DNA of 64,000 bases, taken from NCBI GenBank assembly GCA_947311845.1, contig CAMZMU010000048.1, forward strand, positions 22,255,497-22,319,496, in the 5' to 3' direction. The translations under genes were made by a program, and so were the position numbers. Below, in pieces: positions 52,443 through 63,990 of this stretch. The stretch comes from Poa pratensis. Its lineage: Eukaryota; Streptophyta; Magnoliopsida; Poales; Poaceae. Positions within the stretch are counted from its first letter, which is position 1. Each line of letters starts with the position of its first letter. The notes beneath the pieces were generated by a model. That model was given only the letters and a program-made list of their open reading frames with translations, did not search any database and was not told the DNA's origin.

Positions 52443-52643
52443 GGTAACACATACAATACACATGAAGTATCGCTCATGTTAGTTTAAATTTTGATATGGT
52501 ATATTTGTTGATGTAATTTTGCTAAGTGTAAAGTTCGCTACATTTTCTTTTGTAATAGTTAAGCAATGGACGATGGAGATGTTCCTCCCTTCCAAAACAG
52601 AGAAGGGGAAGATGTGTTGCTCGACTATATTCGGCAACCCGCG

Positions 52644-53226
52644 TGTCGTGGGTTATCACGGCAGATGTTACCATAGGGTAACTTGATGATTGGGGCAAGG
52701 CGCCTTGGTCCTTCAGGAGATTGTCACGCTCGTTGGGGAAAAAGGGTTTACCCAGGTTCAGCCTCTCCATTGGAGATAAAGACCTACTTCCTGCTTCTAT
52801 GTTATTGATCTCGAGGTCTCGATAACTCGGCTACGACAACAGAGCCGGGTTACGAGACAGGTTACAAGGGTTTCGCTTGATAGCGGTGATATCGAACTAG
52901 GGCTTAAAATCTTGTCTATCTATGTTCTGGGAGCCCGTTTATATAGACGCCGGGTCTCCCGAACTTACAATGAATACCGAGTTACATACGAGCCCGGAGT
53001 CCTACTCTAGGTTCTTCTAGACCTTCCGTAGCCTCCAAGTCACCCGGTTCCTTCCTTCACTCGGACTCCAGTTCTTCTAGGTCCTTCCTTCCAGGGACGA
53101 GTCATGTTAGGCCTATTGGCCCATATAACCCGGCCCACATCTTGTACACATCACTCGGACCAGGCCTTGGGCCGTCCGACTGATTCTTCCTTGGTCATGA
53201 GTATACCGGGTTTTATCCCCCCAACA
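52644..53226 (-). repeat. Gypsy 3' LTR
   Basis: About 583 bp, TGTC...AACA on the + strand. It sits in the middle of the third CACTA gene. The left flank CCGCG (52,639-52,643) is the expected target duplication, which cannot be checked because the other end is outside the window. Confidence 0.75.
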
Positions 53227-53552
53227 GTAGTCCCCAAGTTTGACTTGCATAAGCTCATCTGTTGCTTCACTTGATAATCTTGATCTTGATTTGATTACTC
53301 GAGGGTAGCTGCTGATGGGATTATCCGAGTTAAACTCCTGAAAACAAAATAAAGATCATTAACACTGAATGGCCGGGTTATTTCAGACCAGCTCCTTTTG
53401 GCGGTTCTCTTATAACCCGGCTTTTCTCTCGCACTTAACCCTCTAGTCAACGACCAGGGAACATTCTCTGACACATTCTTTCGTATCTTTGACCCATAAT
53501 CAAAACGGAATCTTATCTCCTCGTTTTTCACGCTCCTAGGGTTTCACCCAGG

Positions 53553-53562
53553 GCTATAAATA
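53553..53562 (+). promoter_or_regulatory. TATA box of the antisense gene
   Basis: GGCTATAAATAGTGG on the + strand, opposite to the retrotransposon's own direction, about 320 bp before the first ATG of the antisense gene and followed by a pyrimidine-rich leader with a probable intron (GTAAAT...TTCCAG, 53,752-53,860). Confidence 0.55.
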
Positions 53563-53874
53563 GTGGACCACGGTAAAAAGGTTTCACTTTCCCCATTCAC
53601 CGCCCCTTCATCTTCAACCTCGGTCTTTCTCTCTCCTCGAGCTAGGGTTAGGGTTCCTCCAAGCTCGCCGCGCCGCCGCCGGCCATCAAGCTCCGCATTG
53701 CAGCAACGAAACGCCGGGAATCTGCTCCGCGCCAGATCTCCACGAGCTCTGGTAAATTTTTCACTCCTGCGCTTTGCTTCCATCTAGATCTTGACTTGCT
53801 TTTTCTCGGGCTGTTCTTGAGCTCGGTTTTTTTTTCATTTCTTTTCTTGTTATTTTCCAGATCTTCAGATCTCA

Positions 53875-56800
53875 TGGCACCCAAGGACCCGAGGAAGCTG
53901 AAGGCCAAGGCCAAGGCCGTGATGGCGCCACCGCATCGGCATCAAAGAAGATAAAAAACCACCAAGCCCAGATCTGGGATTACGGCCAACTGGGCCAAAT
54001 CCATGGCTACACAGTCCAAGCTTGAAGAACTGGCTGAAGCCGGTGTTCTTCCTCTTCAGTCGGAGATCGAGTGGAGAGGGACTGAAGAGAGACTCGGCCC
54101 TCCCCCAGGAAGGTGAAGTTATCTGTTTCCTTGAACATGTCACCCGGGGTTTTCGTCCCCCGGGTCATCCTTTCTTTAGGGATCTTCTTCGTCACTACGG
54201 CCTCCGGGTCTTCGATCTCGGACCCAATTCCATCTTGAACATTAGTAACTATATAGTTCTTTGTGAATCGTACTTATGCACTCCTCCAGCTTAGCTCTTT
54301 TCCTGGAGCTATTCTTGTGCAAACCTCAGCGTGAGCACAAGAATGGCCCCCTCTTGGTCTGTGGCGGTGTTTCTATTCAACGCGCAAAGGCTCTGCTATG
54401 CCTTCTCTAGAACTTCATACTCACGTAAAGCATTGGCAAAAATCATACTTTTACTGCAAAGCCAAGATACCTTCTGGTGAACACCCTTTACCGGGTTATT
54501 CGGTCGAGCCTCTCGTTATCAACAACAACATGAACTCCTTTGCCTCTGACACTGAGAGAGAAGCTCTCCAGCCTCTCCTCAAGAAAATCTCTGTTCTGGT
54601 CAAGCATGGACTTCGTGGAACCGACCTGATCAAGACTGGATGGGCTGGAGAATTCAACCCAACAGTATCCGCAAGAAACTCCTTTGCGATTACTCGGGTC
54701 ATCTAACTGATCCCTCCGTTACTCGGAGAAGTCCTATCCCACCACTGCACTGAACAAGGCTATCAAGGCCTTCCTCGCTGAAAAGGTTGAGACAATCAAG
54801 GACAATGGCCTTCTGCCATTCAGTAAGAATAACCCGGCACCACCAGTAAGTCCCGACTGATAAAAAATCTCAATAACATATTCTTTCTCAATTGTAACTG
54901 ATTATTTTGCTTCTACTTTTTCACTAGGAATCTGATGACTGGTGGCAAGTTGAACTCCCCCTGCCACTCCTGAGGCAGATGATGATGATGACGAGGCTCA
55001 GTCCTCGAGTGAAGAAGAAGAAGAAGAAAAAAGAAAAGGAAGAAGAAGAAGGTGAACTTGACTCCCTTGGCCACTTCTTCATAAGCTTAATTGAGAACGA
55101 AACTCAACCCAATTTATCCACTGATGCCCACTTTATAATACCAGAACCGGCTGAAAAGGCAGCCACTCCTTCACCCGGCCATAGCTCTGAAGCCACTGAA
55201 TCTGCTGCTACCGGGAAAAGGAAGGCTCGCACTATCTGTGCCAAGGTGCCATATTCTCGCATATCCACAGAACCATATTCTTATCTTGCTATGCAAAAAC
55301 TCAACCAAACTCTTCTTCAAAAATCTTCGCAGAGTTCTGCTGAACCCTCTACCAAGAGGAGAGCTACTCGGACCTCCCCTGGTGAGGATCCTCTTAACCC
55401 GGGAATCCCAAACCATCCATCTCCACGCCGTCCTGGTACTTCTCTTTCCAACTTTGAACCACAAAAACATCCCTCTGATAGTTATCCTTTAGCTGGTCAA
55501 ATCCGAGTTTCTAAATCATACTCTCTTACAGCTTCTTCAGGCTCCAGCAACGACCTCCCCGTGACTTTCAAGTCAATACCGGGTAATACATACATCCAAC
55601 TATTACTTGTATTTACTTTCATCAACTTTGTTTTCTTTTGTTCTTTCTTATATTATCTTCGTTCTTTGCAATTTCAGGGCAAAAGCTACTCTTAGTGGCT
55701 CCAAGCCCTCCCATTGCTGAGGAGGATAACTTGAAGAATACTCCTGAAAAACATGCTGAGCCGACTGATAAGGAGCAGACAACTGACCAGATGAATGTTC
55801 TCCTTCTCCTGCTGAAAAACCGACTGATCCTGAAGTCGTGATCACAGGAACTTGCTTTACTGAGAAGATCTCTCCCCTCAAAACTGCAACCAAGTTTGTT
55901 GCCCCTGAAGAAAAGTCCAAGCCGACTGATAAAGGCGAAGGCTCCACTGTGCCACACTATGGCCATATAAACTTTGAAGGTCTGCTAACTGAATACAATA
56001 CACTGAAGCTTTCTGAGGGCAAACTCGTGGATTCTCTTGTCCAAGAACATCAGGTACACATCTTTTCCTCTTCATATCTTATATATCAAACCTAGTCCCC
56101 AAGTATCGAGTAAACTGTCCTCAGTCACTCGGTACTTGAAAATATATATCTCTTTTACCTTTTTTGAAAACTTCAGAATATCCCAGTCCCCAAGTTCCGA
56201 GTTATCAGTCTACGATAACATGGAACTTGTTTTACTTTCTGATTTCAAATCCTCATTAATTCTGCCTTTCACCATAACAATACTTTCAAATCCTCATAAC
56301 CCCCAAGTTCCGGGTAATATGTTCACATTTTATCTGGAACTTTGAAAATGCATTATTGAATAACTTGTAAAACTTTAAAAGACATACCAGTCCCCAAGTG
56401 CCGGGTGATCTGCTCTTCAGTCACTCGGAACTTGTATAAATACTCTGCTGTATATAATTTACTGTCAACTTTCTTTCTTCATTGCCGACTGAAATTATTC
56501 AGCCCCCATGTTTCTAACTTGCTATTCTTTTTTCAGAGGTATGTGTCCCATAATGACCAAGTACTTGCCAAGACCAACCAACTCCTTGAAGTTGAAACCA
56601 AGCTGCGCAAGGAAACTGAAATCATGCTTCAGACTTGGAGAAAACAATTGAATCTCTAACTGCAGAAACACCAAACTGAAAAAGGAGTTGGAAGAGCTGG
56701 AGATAAGTACAAGATCTGCTTTGACAAGATGGTCAGTGTCCAGAAATACTTGGACACCCTGAAAGACCATATCAAGGATATCCTCAATCCACTCATTGGT

Positions 56801-57580
56801 AAACACCATCTCTTTTCACTTTTTTCTGCTTTACTCGGCTTTCATATACTAACCCACATCATACTTTTCAGGTGAACAGAATGCTGCCATCAGGAGATCC
56901 TATCCAGAGAAGTTGAACTGCTGAACACCATCATTCGGCAATTCCAGTTTGGCACTTCTGAGATTATGAAGCGTGTTAAGAGCAACTGTGCTCCTCCCCA
57001 AGTAATATTCGAGTCCCTGCATCAGCTTTCCACGATCCCCGAGTGGTTAGACCTCTGGACGCGCTCAGCATGCCGGGTTGGCGCAATGCGCAGTTAGCTT
57101 TAGCCAAAGCCTACAACCCACGCCTTAACCCGGCTCCTTTTGTCAAAGGATTCCCTCAATACAACGCTGATGGCACCAAGTTTGGGGGAAAAGTTTCAAG
57201 GAAATTTCTGCCCAAACCCGGCCTATTGCTTGCAAAATAGCTGAGGGCCTCAACTATCGGTTTTCCAAGATGCAGTGGATGAGAACAACACTCCAATCCC
57301 CACTCCTGAACCCGAGCATTTTGATCTGTTGGCCAAGCTGAGAGACTCCATTGCAAAGAAGAAGAAAGCTGCAGCGCCAAGTACTTCTACTCCAGTTGTC
57401 CCTGCACCCAGCCGTGCTCCACTACGCCAATCATGGAAAAGCCGGCTGATGTTGCTAAGGATACTGCAGAAGATCAAGGCACTGCACAAGCTAAGTCCCA
57501 GGCCAAAGCTCCTGAAGATAACCCGGCTTCCCGAAGCTGAAGCTGCCAAGGGAACCTCAACCGATAACCCGGCTATCTGA
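53875..57580 (+). pseudogene. Antisense extra gene of the Gypsy element (Transposase_28-like), broken
   Basis: ATG at 53,875 (MAPKDPRKLKAKAKA), then sequence like the plant 'putative gypsy type transposon' domain (PF04195): SKLEELAEAGVLPLQSEIEW, FLEHVTRGFRPPGHPFFRDL, LRHYGLRVFDLGPNSILNIS (53,990-54,290), continued by KHWQKSYFYCK and KHGLRGTDLIKT (54,398-54,710). A Ser/Pro/Thr-rich part (54,979-55,560) and a coiled-coil part (56,540-56,800) are separated by intron-like gaps with PyAG borders, and a C-terminal part ends near 57,577. Frameshifts near 53,930, 54,110 and 54,700 break it. Such antisense frames downstream of pol are reported for Tat-type elements; their function is not known. Confidence 0.65.
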
Positions 57581-57584
57581 GCCA

Positions 57585-58330
57585 GTTTTCATGTTTACCT
57601 TTTCCTGCAAAACAATTATTCGGCCAATGGGCATTGTAATATGCTCTGAAATACTTTGCCTTTTATTTGATGGTGCGTCTGTGCACTATATGAAATACTC
57701 AATATTTTGTAATAACTTATACTTTTTATGGTTTAGATGACCCTTTTGGTTTATCTTTAGCTTCTTATCAGTCGGCTTTCACATGACTTTCTCAGTTGCT
57801 ACTTTTTCCTTTGCTAAAACAGGGTCAAACTAAGTCCCAGCATGGGCATCATAGTTGATTGAATTAACAAGTAAGCAATCTGGTCATAAAATTGTGAGTA
57901 ACATCAAACTGATAGGCAAGTTTAACCAAGAACAAAATTAAGGCTTAAAAGCCGGGTCTTAGGATTAAAACTTATGAATTTATAATTCATAAGTCCCCAA
58001 GCCCTGGATCAATGTTTACAAGTAAAGGCTTAAACTATGCATCATTACCCCACTGATCTCAAACATCTCTATGCGTGCTCTCTTGGGCAACAGCTATAGG
58101 ACTTTTTTGCTAAGCACTCCTTTGGGCCAAGCTTTATAAACATAAACTATGCATAAAAAGTAAAACAACAGAAAAGATTTCTTCTCAATACTCTTCTTTA
58201 TTAAAATACACCAGCAAGCCGCCTCATTAAAAACCTTCCAGTCCCCTTAGGTACCCTGGTAAGGAAAAGAGCGCGTCTGAAACCTGCTGGGGGTTACATC
58301 GTGTGTTACATAACTCGGCCTAGGTTCATG
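57585..58330. other. No gene seen (spacer between antisense gene and pol)
   Basis: AT-rich spacer where the + strand antisense gene and the minus-strand pol gene converge. No terminator or RNA gene can be named. Phrases such as AAGTCCCCAAG recur here and in the antisense gene introns. Confidence 0.5.
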
Positions 58331-58334
58331 TTCA

Positions 58335-59610
58335 CTAGGTATAATATGGGCGAAGATGAGCAATGTTCCACGGCCGCTTCGTCTCTTCCATAGGAAGGAT
58401 AGCATGGTCCGTGTTGTTCTCTTCACCTTTCTCTCTCACATCTATCAGATAATATGAACCATTGTGCAATTTCCGACTGATGAGGAACGGCCCTTCCCAT
58501 GGAGGAGTTAGTTTATGCATCCCTGCCTGCTTCTGTCTGAGCCGTAAAACTAAATCTCCTTCCTGGAAAGTTCTTGTCCTTACTCGGCGACTATGATAGC
58601 GCCGCAAATCCTGCTGATAAACTGCGGACCGTTCCAATGCTAACTCACGCTCCTCTTCAAGGGCATCAATCGAATCCTCCCTTGCAATTGCATTGCTTGA
58701 CTCCACATAGCCGCCACTCTTGGCGAGTCATGGACTATATCACTCGGTAACACTGCTTCTGCTCCATACACCAGAAAGAACGGTGTACGCTTGGTTGATC
58801 TATTCGGGGTTGTATTGATCCCCCAAACCACTGCGGGTAACTCTTTCACCCAAGCTCCATACGCCTTTTCAATCGGAACTCGAAGTCTTGGTTTGATTCC
58901 TTTCAATATTTCCTGATTACTCCTTTCTACCTGCCCGTTGGCCTGTGGATGTGCCACCGAAGCAAGGTCTAATCTGATTCCCTTCTCTTTGCAGAATATC
59001 TCTGTTTCACCGAGTGACATGTTGGTCCCATTATCTGTGATGATACTGTGAGGATAGCCAAACCGACTGATAATTTTCTTCAGAAACGTGACAACTTTGG
59101 AAGCATCACAACTTGTAACTGGCTCTACTTCAACCCACTTAGTGAACTTATCAACAGCCACCAAGAGATGAGTTTTCTTGCACGATGTCATCTGAAAGGG
59201 CCCCATCATATCAAGACCCCAAACTGCAAACGGCCAGTGATTGGTATTGTCCTCAATTCCTGAGCCGGCACATGCTCCTGTCTTGCATATCTTTGACATC
59301 CATCACATGCCCTAACAATCTGCTCTGCATCCTTGAAAGCTGTGAGCCAAAAGAATCCATGCCTAAATGCCTTGGCCACCAGAGACCTAGATGAAGCATG
59401 ATGACCACAGTCCCCAGCATGTATCTCTTGCAAAATTTGCCTTCCTTCGACTGATGAAACACATCGCTGATAAACTCCAGAAACACTGCGTTGTACAACT
59501 CACCATCAATTACTGCATAACCGAGTGATCTTCTGACGATTTGTCTCGCCATAACTTCATTACTCGGCAGAATCTTCCTTATCATATAATATAGATATGG
59601 TTCAGTTGAT
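58335..59610 (-). pseudogene. Gypsy integrase, frameshifted
   Basis: On the minus strand: a linker (MIRKILPSNEVMARQIVRRS, YAVIDGELYN, to about 59,600); the zinc-binding part with HAGDCGHHASSRSL and CDGCQRYA (59,280-59,430); the catalytic core with Asp in WGLDMMGPF (about 59,215), Asp in ITDNGTNM (about 59,030) and Glu in ANGQVERSNQE (about 58,925); and a C-terminal domain with EGDLVLRLRQ, LTPPWEGPFLI and the closing WNIAHLRPYYT (stop at about 58,335). Frame changes near 59,440, 59,240 and 58,680 disrupt it. Catalytic residues are intact, so the decay is recent. Confidence 0.85.
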
Positions 59611-59614
59611 GTGG

Positions 59615-61945
59615 AGGGAACCTCGAGGCGAGATTCGATCCGTTGTTGGCCCGATCTTTCACGGCACAGACCTCCATCGCAGCAAGTAGCAATCGCGGGT
59701 TTAGGAAGACAATCACAAACTCCGCAGCAACAACACGCCAACCCTTCTAGTCGAAAGAATAACGTGGATGAACCGTATAGGCTCAGCTTGTAATCTCCTA
59801 CGCGTCGCAGGACCTCACACGCCAGTAGAGGTTTTTGCAAAGATTCCTCAAGAAACTTAGGGATTTTTAGTCATCTTTCCCCAAACTCGGTACGAGGATT
59901 TTAACCCCAAACACACATCGTGTCTATTTCTTATATAACTCAAATCTCCCCTTTTACAACTCACGCATATGGCTTTATATAATAGCCGACTCAATACAAA
60001 TGACTTGACTCGCAAGAAGCTAACTCACGTTTGGAATAAAACTAAATGGAATATATCTAGACTTTCCTAATTTAAATGCACACGCCGCTTGACGCGTCCA
60101 GTTCCTTGGTCGATGCCTTGTTATCAATTTCTGGCGGACGTGATCTCCAAAAGAAACAAACAATCGTGCTAGCCAAAAACTGCTTTGACCGTGCCGAGCA
60201 AATCCCATAGAAATAGCAGCGCCTCTTATCTTCTTGTTTTGCCTGTATCGTATCCCAAGCTGAGCTAACCTCCTCATTGCATGCAAACCCACCTGGATCA
60301 AATACGTGGTTGGCATTAATTCTCATATGCACATGCAGGCACCTAATCCAACGTGACACATGAATGTCCAGTCTATCATGAATATAACTTCTCATATGAT
60401 TATCATCTCCATCATCAGCGACCCGAAGAAACATATCGTCGGTTTTAAACTGAACCATACTAACTCGGATAACTGATATGCCGGCCGTATCATCCTCCCC
60501 TTCTTCAAAGGAAACCGTCCTCGGTTTCAAGTCAGTCTCCAAAGGAACAACGTTGTCTCTTGATTTCACGGATGCTACAGAAGTTGCAGCAGCCGCATCC
60601 TCTTTCTTCTTTGCTTCCTTTTGCTCCTTCATCTTCTGCAGCCGGTCTTTTCTCCAAGCAATAAACGCCTTCTTCTCCATGGCCTTCAGAATATATATAT
60701 TTTCTCGCGTGACAGTGTAAGTGTTAGCAAGAAAATTGTACACAACTTTGTTCTCCTTGTACCAGGGCTCTCCCAGTAGCAAATAACATGAAATCATCTG
60801 CACCGGTATCACATCGCACAAAATCTCAGAAGAAAATTTGCCGATGAAAAACTGTACCATAGTTTGACGCGTGATGTCGAGCTTGTCGTGGCACCCCCTC
60901 ATTGAGTAGGGTCGTGGATGTGGTGTCGTCAACAGCCCCAGCTTCTCCACCATGTCGACACCAACCGCGCTGATCGCACTGTCGTGGTCGATCGTCGTGG
61001 CACAAGCTCTCTCCCCCACTTTACAGTAGGTGTGAAAAAGCTCAGCTCCGTAACCTTGCTCTTCCAGCAAGAAATCACCGGAAAACCTCCAATAGCTCTT
61101 CATTGAATATGAGTTGCCGACCTCCATAACAAGAAAACTGAAGAAATAGTACTAACTTGATTCCTCGTGCAGTCCAATTGATGCCAAGCGAACCACGTGA
61201 TTCAAACTGAGTCTGTCCCAGTACGTCTCCAGCGGATACAACAGTAGACGAGGTACCAAAGCGACGCCGAAAAAAATTCCGATCGAACCAAAGGTTACGG
61301 AGGATGATACGGCGTCCGACGCATGTACTAAAGGTGCTAGTGGAATGGAAGAGAAGACTATGCATGAGATTCGGACCGTGGCAACAACAGGGTACGTGGA
61401 TCCAAGGGAAAAGCTGAATACGTATGCCAATGATCCATGTGAGACTCCATGCGATTTGGATACTAGAGATAGAGAACGAATCAGGTTTAAAAGGAAAGAG
61501 ACTTGTTTATTCGGAGTAAAACTACAGAAAATCGCCATGGCTCTGGCGGCCAATCTGTGTACGTGTATCAGTTGAAGAACCGATCTGGTTGTGTGTTCTT
61601 GGCGAGAAGATTGGAGGCATCGATCTCTAGTCTGCTACGTGAGTTCAGAGAGCTCGTCCATGTGATTCCGGCCGGTCGCTGGGTTTGCATGTTGTTTAAT
61701 TAGGTTTGCATCTGGTAAACTTGATTCTGCTATTGTCTGCTACTTTGAAAATTGTGCTATTGCTGTTTGACGTGAGATCAGTACGGGAAGGAATCAATAT
61801 TACTACTAGAAGCTAGCTACAAGATTGCTTATTCTGGTTTGCATCACATCGCTGTTGAGAAGTTGGAAATAGAATTATCTGCTGATTGTTTTTGTACCGT
61901 GAAAGATTGGGAATCAACACGCGGCGTCGACTAAACTAGTTACGC
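59615..61945 (-). mobile_element. Insertion inside the Gypsy pol gene, class uncertain
   Basis: It separates the RNase H end (EIPEWTDDTA, about 61,945) from the start of the integrase part (STEPYLYYMI, about 59,600). The two ends share an inverted phrase: CCGATCTTTCACGGCAC (about 59,660) and, on the opposite strand near the right end, CCAATCTTTCACGGTAC (about 61,905). This hints at a TIR element (possibly Mutator-like), but the outer ends and target duplication are not clear. A minus-strand TATATAAAGCC (about 59,970) and a retropepsin-like frame lie inside. Confidence 0.4.
60072..61127 (-). CDS. Retropepsin-like protein in the nested insertion
   Basis: An uninterrupted 351-codon frame. Residues about 45-155 resemble the aspartic protease region of Gypsy polyproteins: ATTIDHDSAISAVGVDMVEK, then LGLLTTPHPRPYSMRG, FFIGKFSSEILCDVIPVQMI and LLLGEPWYKENKVV. 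The active-site triad expected as D-[ST]-G is IDHDSA here, so catalysis is doubtful. A basic helix follows (AFIAWRKDRLQKMKEQKEAK), then an acidic and low-complexity tail. Captured or non-autonomous retroelement proteins of this design are frequent in cereals. Transcription would run in the same direction as the host pol. Length and openness suggest it is not an old pseudogene. Confidence 0.5.
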   Translation of the reverse strand: MEVGNSYSMKSYWRFSGDFLLEEQGYGAELFHTYCKVGERACATTIDHDSAISAVGVDMVEKLGLLTTPHPRPYSMRGCHDKLDITRQTMVQFFIGKFSSEILCDVIPVQMISCYLLLGEPWYKENKVVYNFLANTYTVTRENIYILKAMEKKAFIAWRKDRLQKMKEQKEAKKKEDAAAATSVASVKSRDNVVPLETDLKPRTVSFEEGEDDTAGISVIRVSMVQFKTDDMFLRVADDGDDNHMRSYIHDRLDIHVSRWIRCLHVHMRINANHVFDPGGFACNEEVSSAWDTIQAKQEDKRRCYFYGICSARSKQFLASTIVCFFWRSRPPEIDNKASTKELDASSGVCI

Positions 61946-63990
61946 CGTATCATCAGTCCACTCAGGAATCTCATGCAACGCTGCTACTAACTCGGAATCT
62001 TGATCTGGACTTTCATCATCCTCTTCACCCGGAAGTTGGACTGATGGCTTCCATAACTCGTCCAGGAACACATTTGGTGGAACTGGCTCTCTACGTGATC
62101 CCAATCTTGACAAAGCATCTGCTGCCTCGTTTTTCCTTCTATCAATATGATCCACCTGGAATCCTGAAAAGAATCCAGCTGCTTCATCAACAGCCCTTCG
62201 GTAAGCCGCCATCTTCTCATCTTTCCTGTCCCAAGTCCCAGATACTTGCTGCGCTACAAGATCCGAGTCACCAAAACACATGATCCTTTTGATGTTCATC
62301 TCCTTGGCAATGCGCAAACCATGTAACAAAGCTTCATACTCGGCAATATTATTGGTGCAATCGAAGTGAATCTGAAGAACATAACTCATCTTATCCCCTT
62401 TGGGTGAAGTGAGAACCACTCCTGCTCCTGATCCCTCATACTGCTTGGATCCATCAAAATGCATAACCCATGACTTATAACTCGGCGCCTTGGGTGGTGC
62501 CGTGCTTAACTCGGTCCAATCATTGACAAAATCAATCAAGGCTTGTGACTTAATTGTTGTGCGAGGCTCATACTTGATGTGATAATCACCCATCTCAATC
62601 GCCCACTTGGCAATTCTTCCAGTAGCTTCAGTATTGCACACAATGTCTGCCAATGGCGCTCCACTCACCACTGTAATGGGGTATTCTTGAAAGTAATGCT
62701 TCAATTTCCGACTGGCCATAAAAACGCCAAAAACTAACTTCTGCCACTGGGGATACCTCTGCTTAGCCGGAGTCAAAACCTCACTGACATAATAAACCGG
62801 CCTTTGAACCAGATGCTCCTTTCCTTCTTCTTTTCGCTCCACCACAATAACTACACTAACTGCTCGGGAATTTGCAGCTATGTACAACAGCATAGGCTCC
62901 TTTGGAGCTGGAGCAGCTAAGATTGGTGCTTTCGATAATGTTTCCTTCAATGCCTCCAGGGCTTTATCAGCTTCCTCATCCCAAACAAATTTATCTGACT
63001 TCCTCAAGAGTCGGTATAAAGGAATTGCTTTCTCTCCCAGTCGGGATATGAACCTACTCAACGCAGCCACGCAGCCCGTGATCTTCTGGACTTCCTTCAA
63101 TTCAGTCGGCTTTCCCAACCTATTGATTGCTGCTATCTTTTCCGGGTTTGCTTCAATACCACGCTCGGACACAATAAAGCCGAGTAACTTTCCTGATGGA
63201 ACTCCAAACACACACTTTTTCGGGTTAAGCTTCATCTGAAACCTCCTTAAGTTAGCAAAAGTTTCTCTCAAATCATCAATAAATGTCTCAGCCTTCTCTG
63301 TCTTGATCACCACATCATCAACATACGCATGCACGTTCCGATCTATCTGCTTCTCAAAACAACTCTGGATGCACCTCTGATAAGTTGCTCCAGCATTTTT
63401 CAGTCCAAATGTCATGTTCTTGTAACAAAAAGCTCCAAATAGGGTGATAAATGATGTCTTCTCCCAATCTTCCTCTGCAAGCTTGATTGATGGTATCCTG
63501 AATATGCATCCAGAAAACACAAAAGATCACTACCTGCCACAGCATCTATGATTTGATCAACCCTTGGTAACGCAAACGGATCCTTCGGACAATGCTTGTT
63601 CAAACTTGTGAAATCAATACACATCCTCCACTCATTGTTCTTTTTCAACACTAAAACCGGGTTAGCCAACCACTTTGGATGTAACACTTCCATAATGAAT
63701 CCTGCGGCGAGTAAACGAGCTATCTCTTCTCCTACAATCCTTCTTCTTTCCTCATTCAATCTGCGCAATCCCTGTTTAATCGGTCTTGCTTTAGGATCAA
63801 CATGTAAGCGGTGCTCAGCGAATTCAGTCGGTATGCCTGGCATGTCACTAGGTTTCCATGCAAAGACATCCCGATTCTCACGGATGAATTTGATGAGCGC
63901 GCTTTCCTATTTGTCAGTCAGGTTTGACCCGATAGAGAACTGCTTGGACGAATCACCCGGCACGAAGTCAATCATTTTGGTATCCTGAGC
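61943..63990 (-). pseudogene. Gypsy reverse transcriptase and RNase H, frameshifted
   Basis: The N-terminal RT part in one frame (63,412-63,843) has LNEERRRIVGEEIARLLAAG, MCIDFTSLNKHCPKDPFALP and CFLDAYSGYHQ. The rest follows in another frame from about 63,485: IKLAEEDWEKTSFI, the catalytic box HAYVDDVVIKTEKAE (about 63,323) and the connection MKLNPKKCVFGVPSGKLLGF. An RNase H with FDGSKQYEGSGAGVVL (about 62,450) and DHIDRRKNEAADALSRL ends at a stop at about 61,940, the edge of the nested insertion. A single indel near 63,485 splits SGYHQ from IKLAE. Upstream frames continue beyond 63,843 toward the window edge. Confidence 0.9.

Larger units (their letters stand above)
51490..52640 (+). pseudogene. 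Third CACTA-borne gene, 5' part, cut by a Gypsy element
   Basis: A TATA box at about 51,459 precedes a GC-rich first exon (Arg/Ala/Pro-rich in every frame) that seems to end at GAAGAAGAG before GTATTT (about 51,810). After an intron with AGCTAAGTTAG repeats and the minisatellite, a second exon has ATG at 52,566: MDDGDVPPFQNREGEDVLLD, then YIRQ, where the Gypsy LTR begins at 52,644. By position this would be the transposase-related gene of the element, but too little is present to prove it. The frame of exon 1 is not certain. Confidence 0.4.
47139..52643 (+). mobile_element. CACTA element with several genes (continues past the Gypsy insertion)
   Basis: Starts CACTAGTAGAAACGAGACC at 47,139, a common Triticeae CACTA terminus, with ATA before it as a possible target duplication. 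Subterminal repeats of CTAGTCCCGGGTCGT and its complement follow. Inside are an intact exonuclease gene (47,497-48,664), a second gene (50,338-50,879), a minus-strand gene remnant (49,190-49,980) and the start of a third + strand gene (51,490-52,640). The other terminus lies beyond the Gypsy element and outside the window. Confidence 0.8.
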
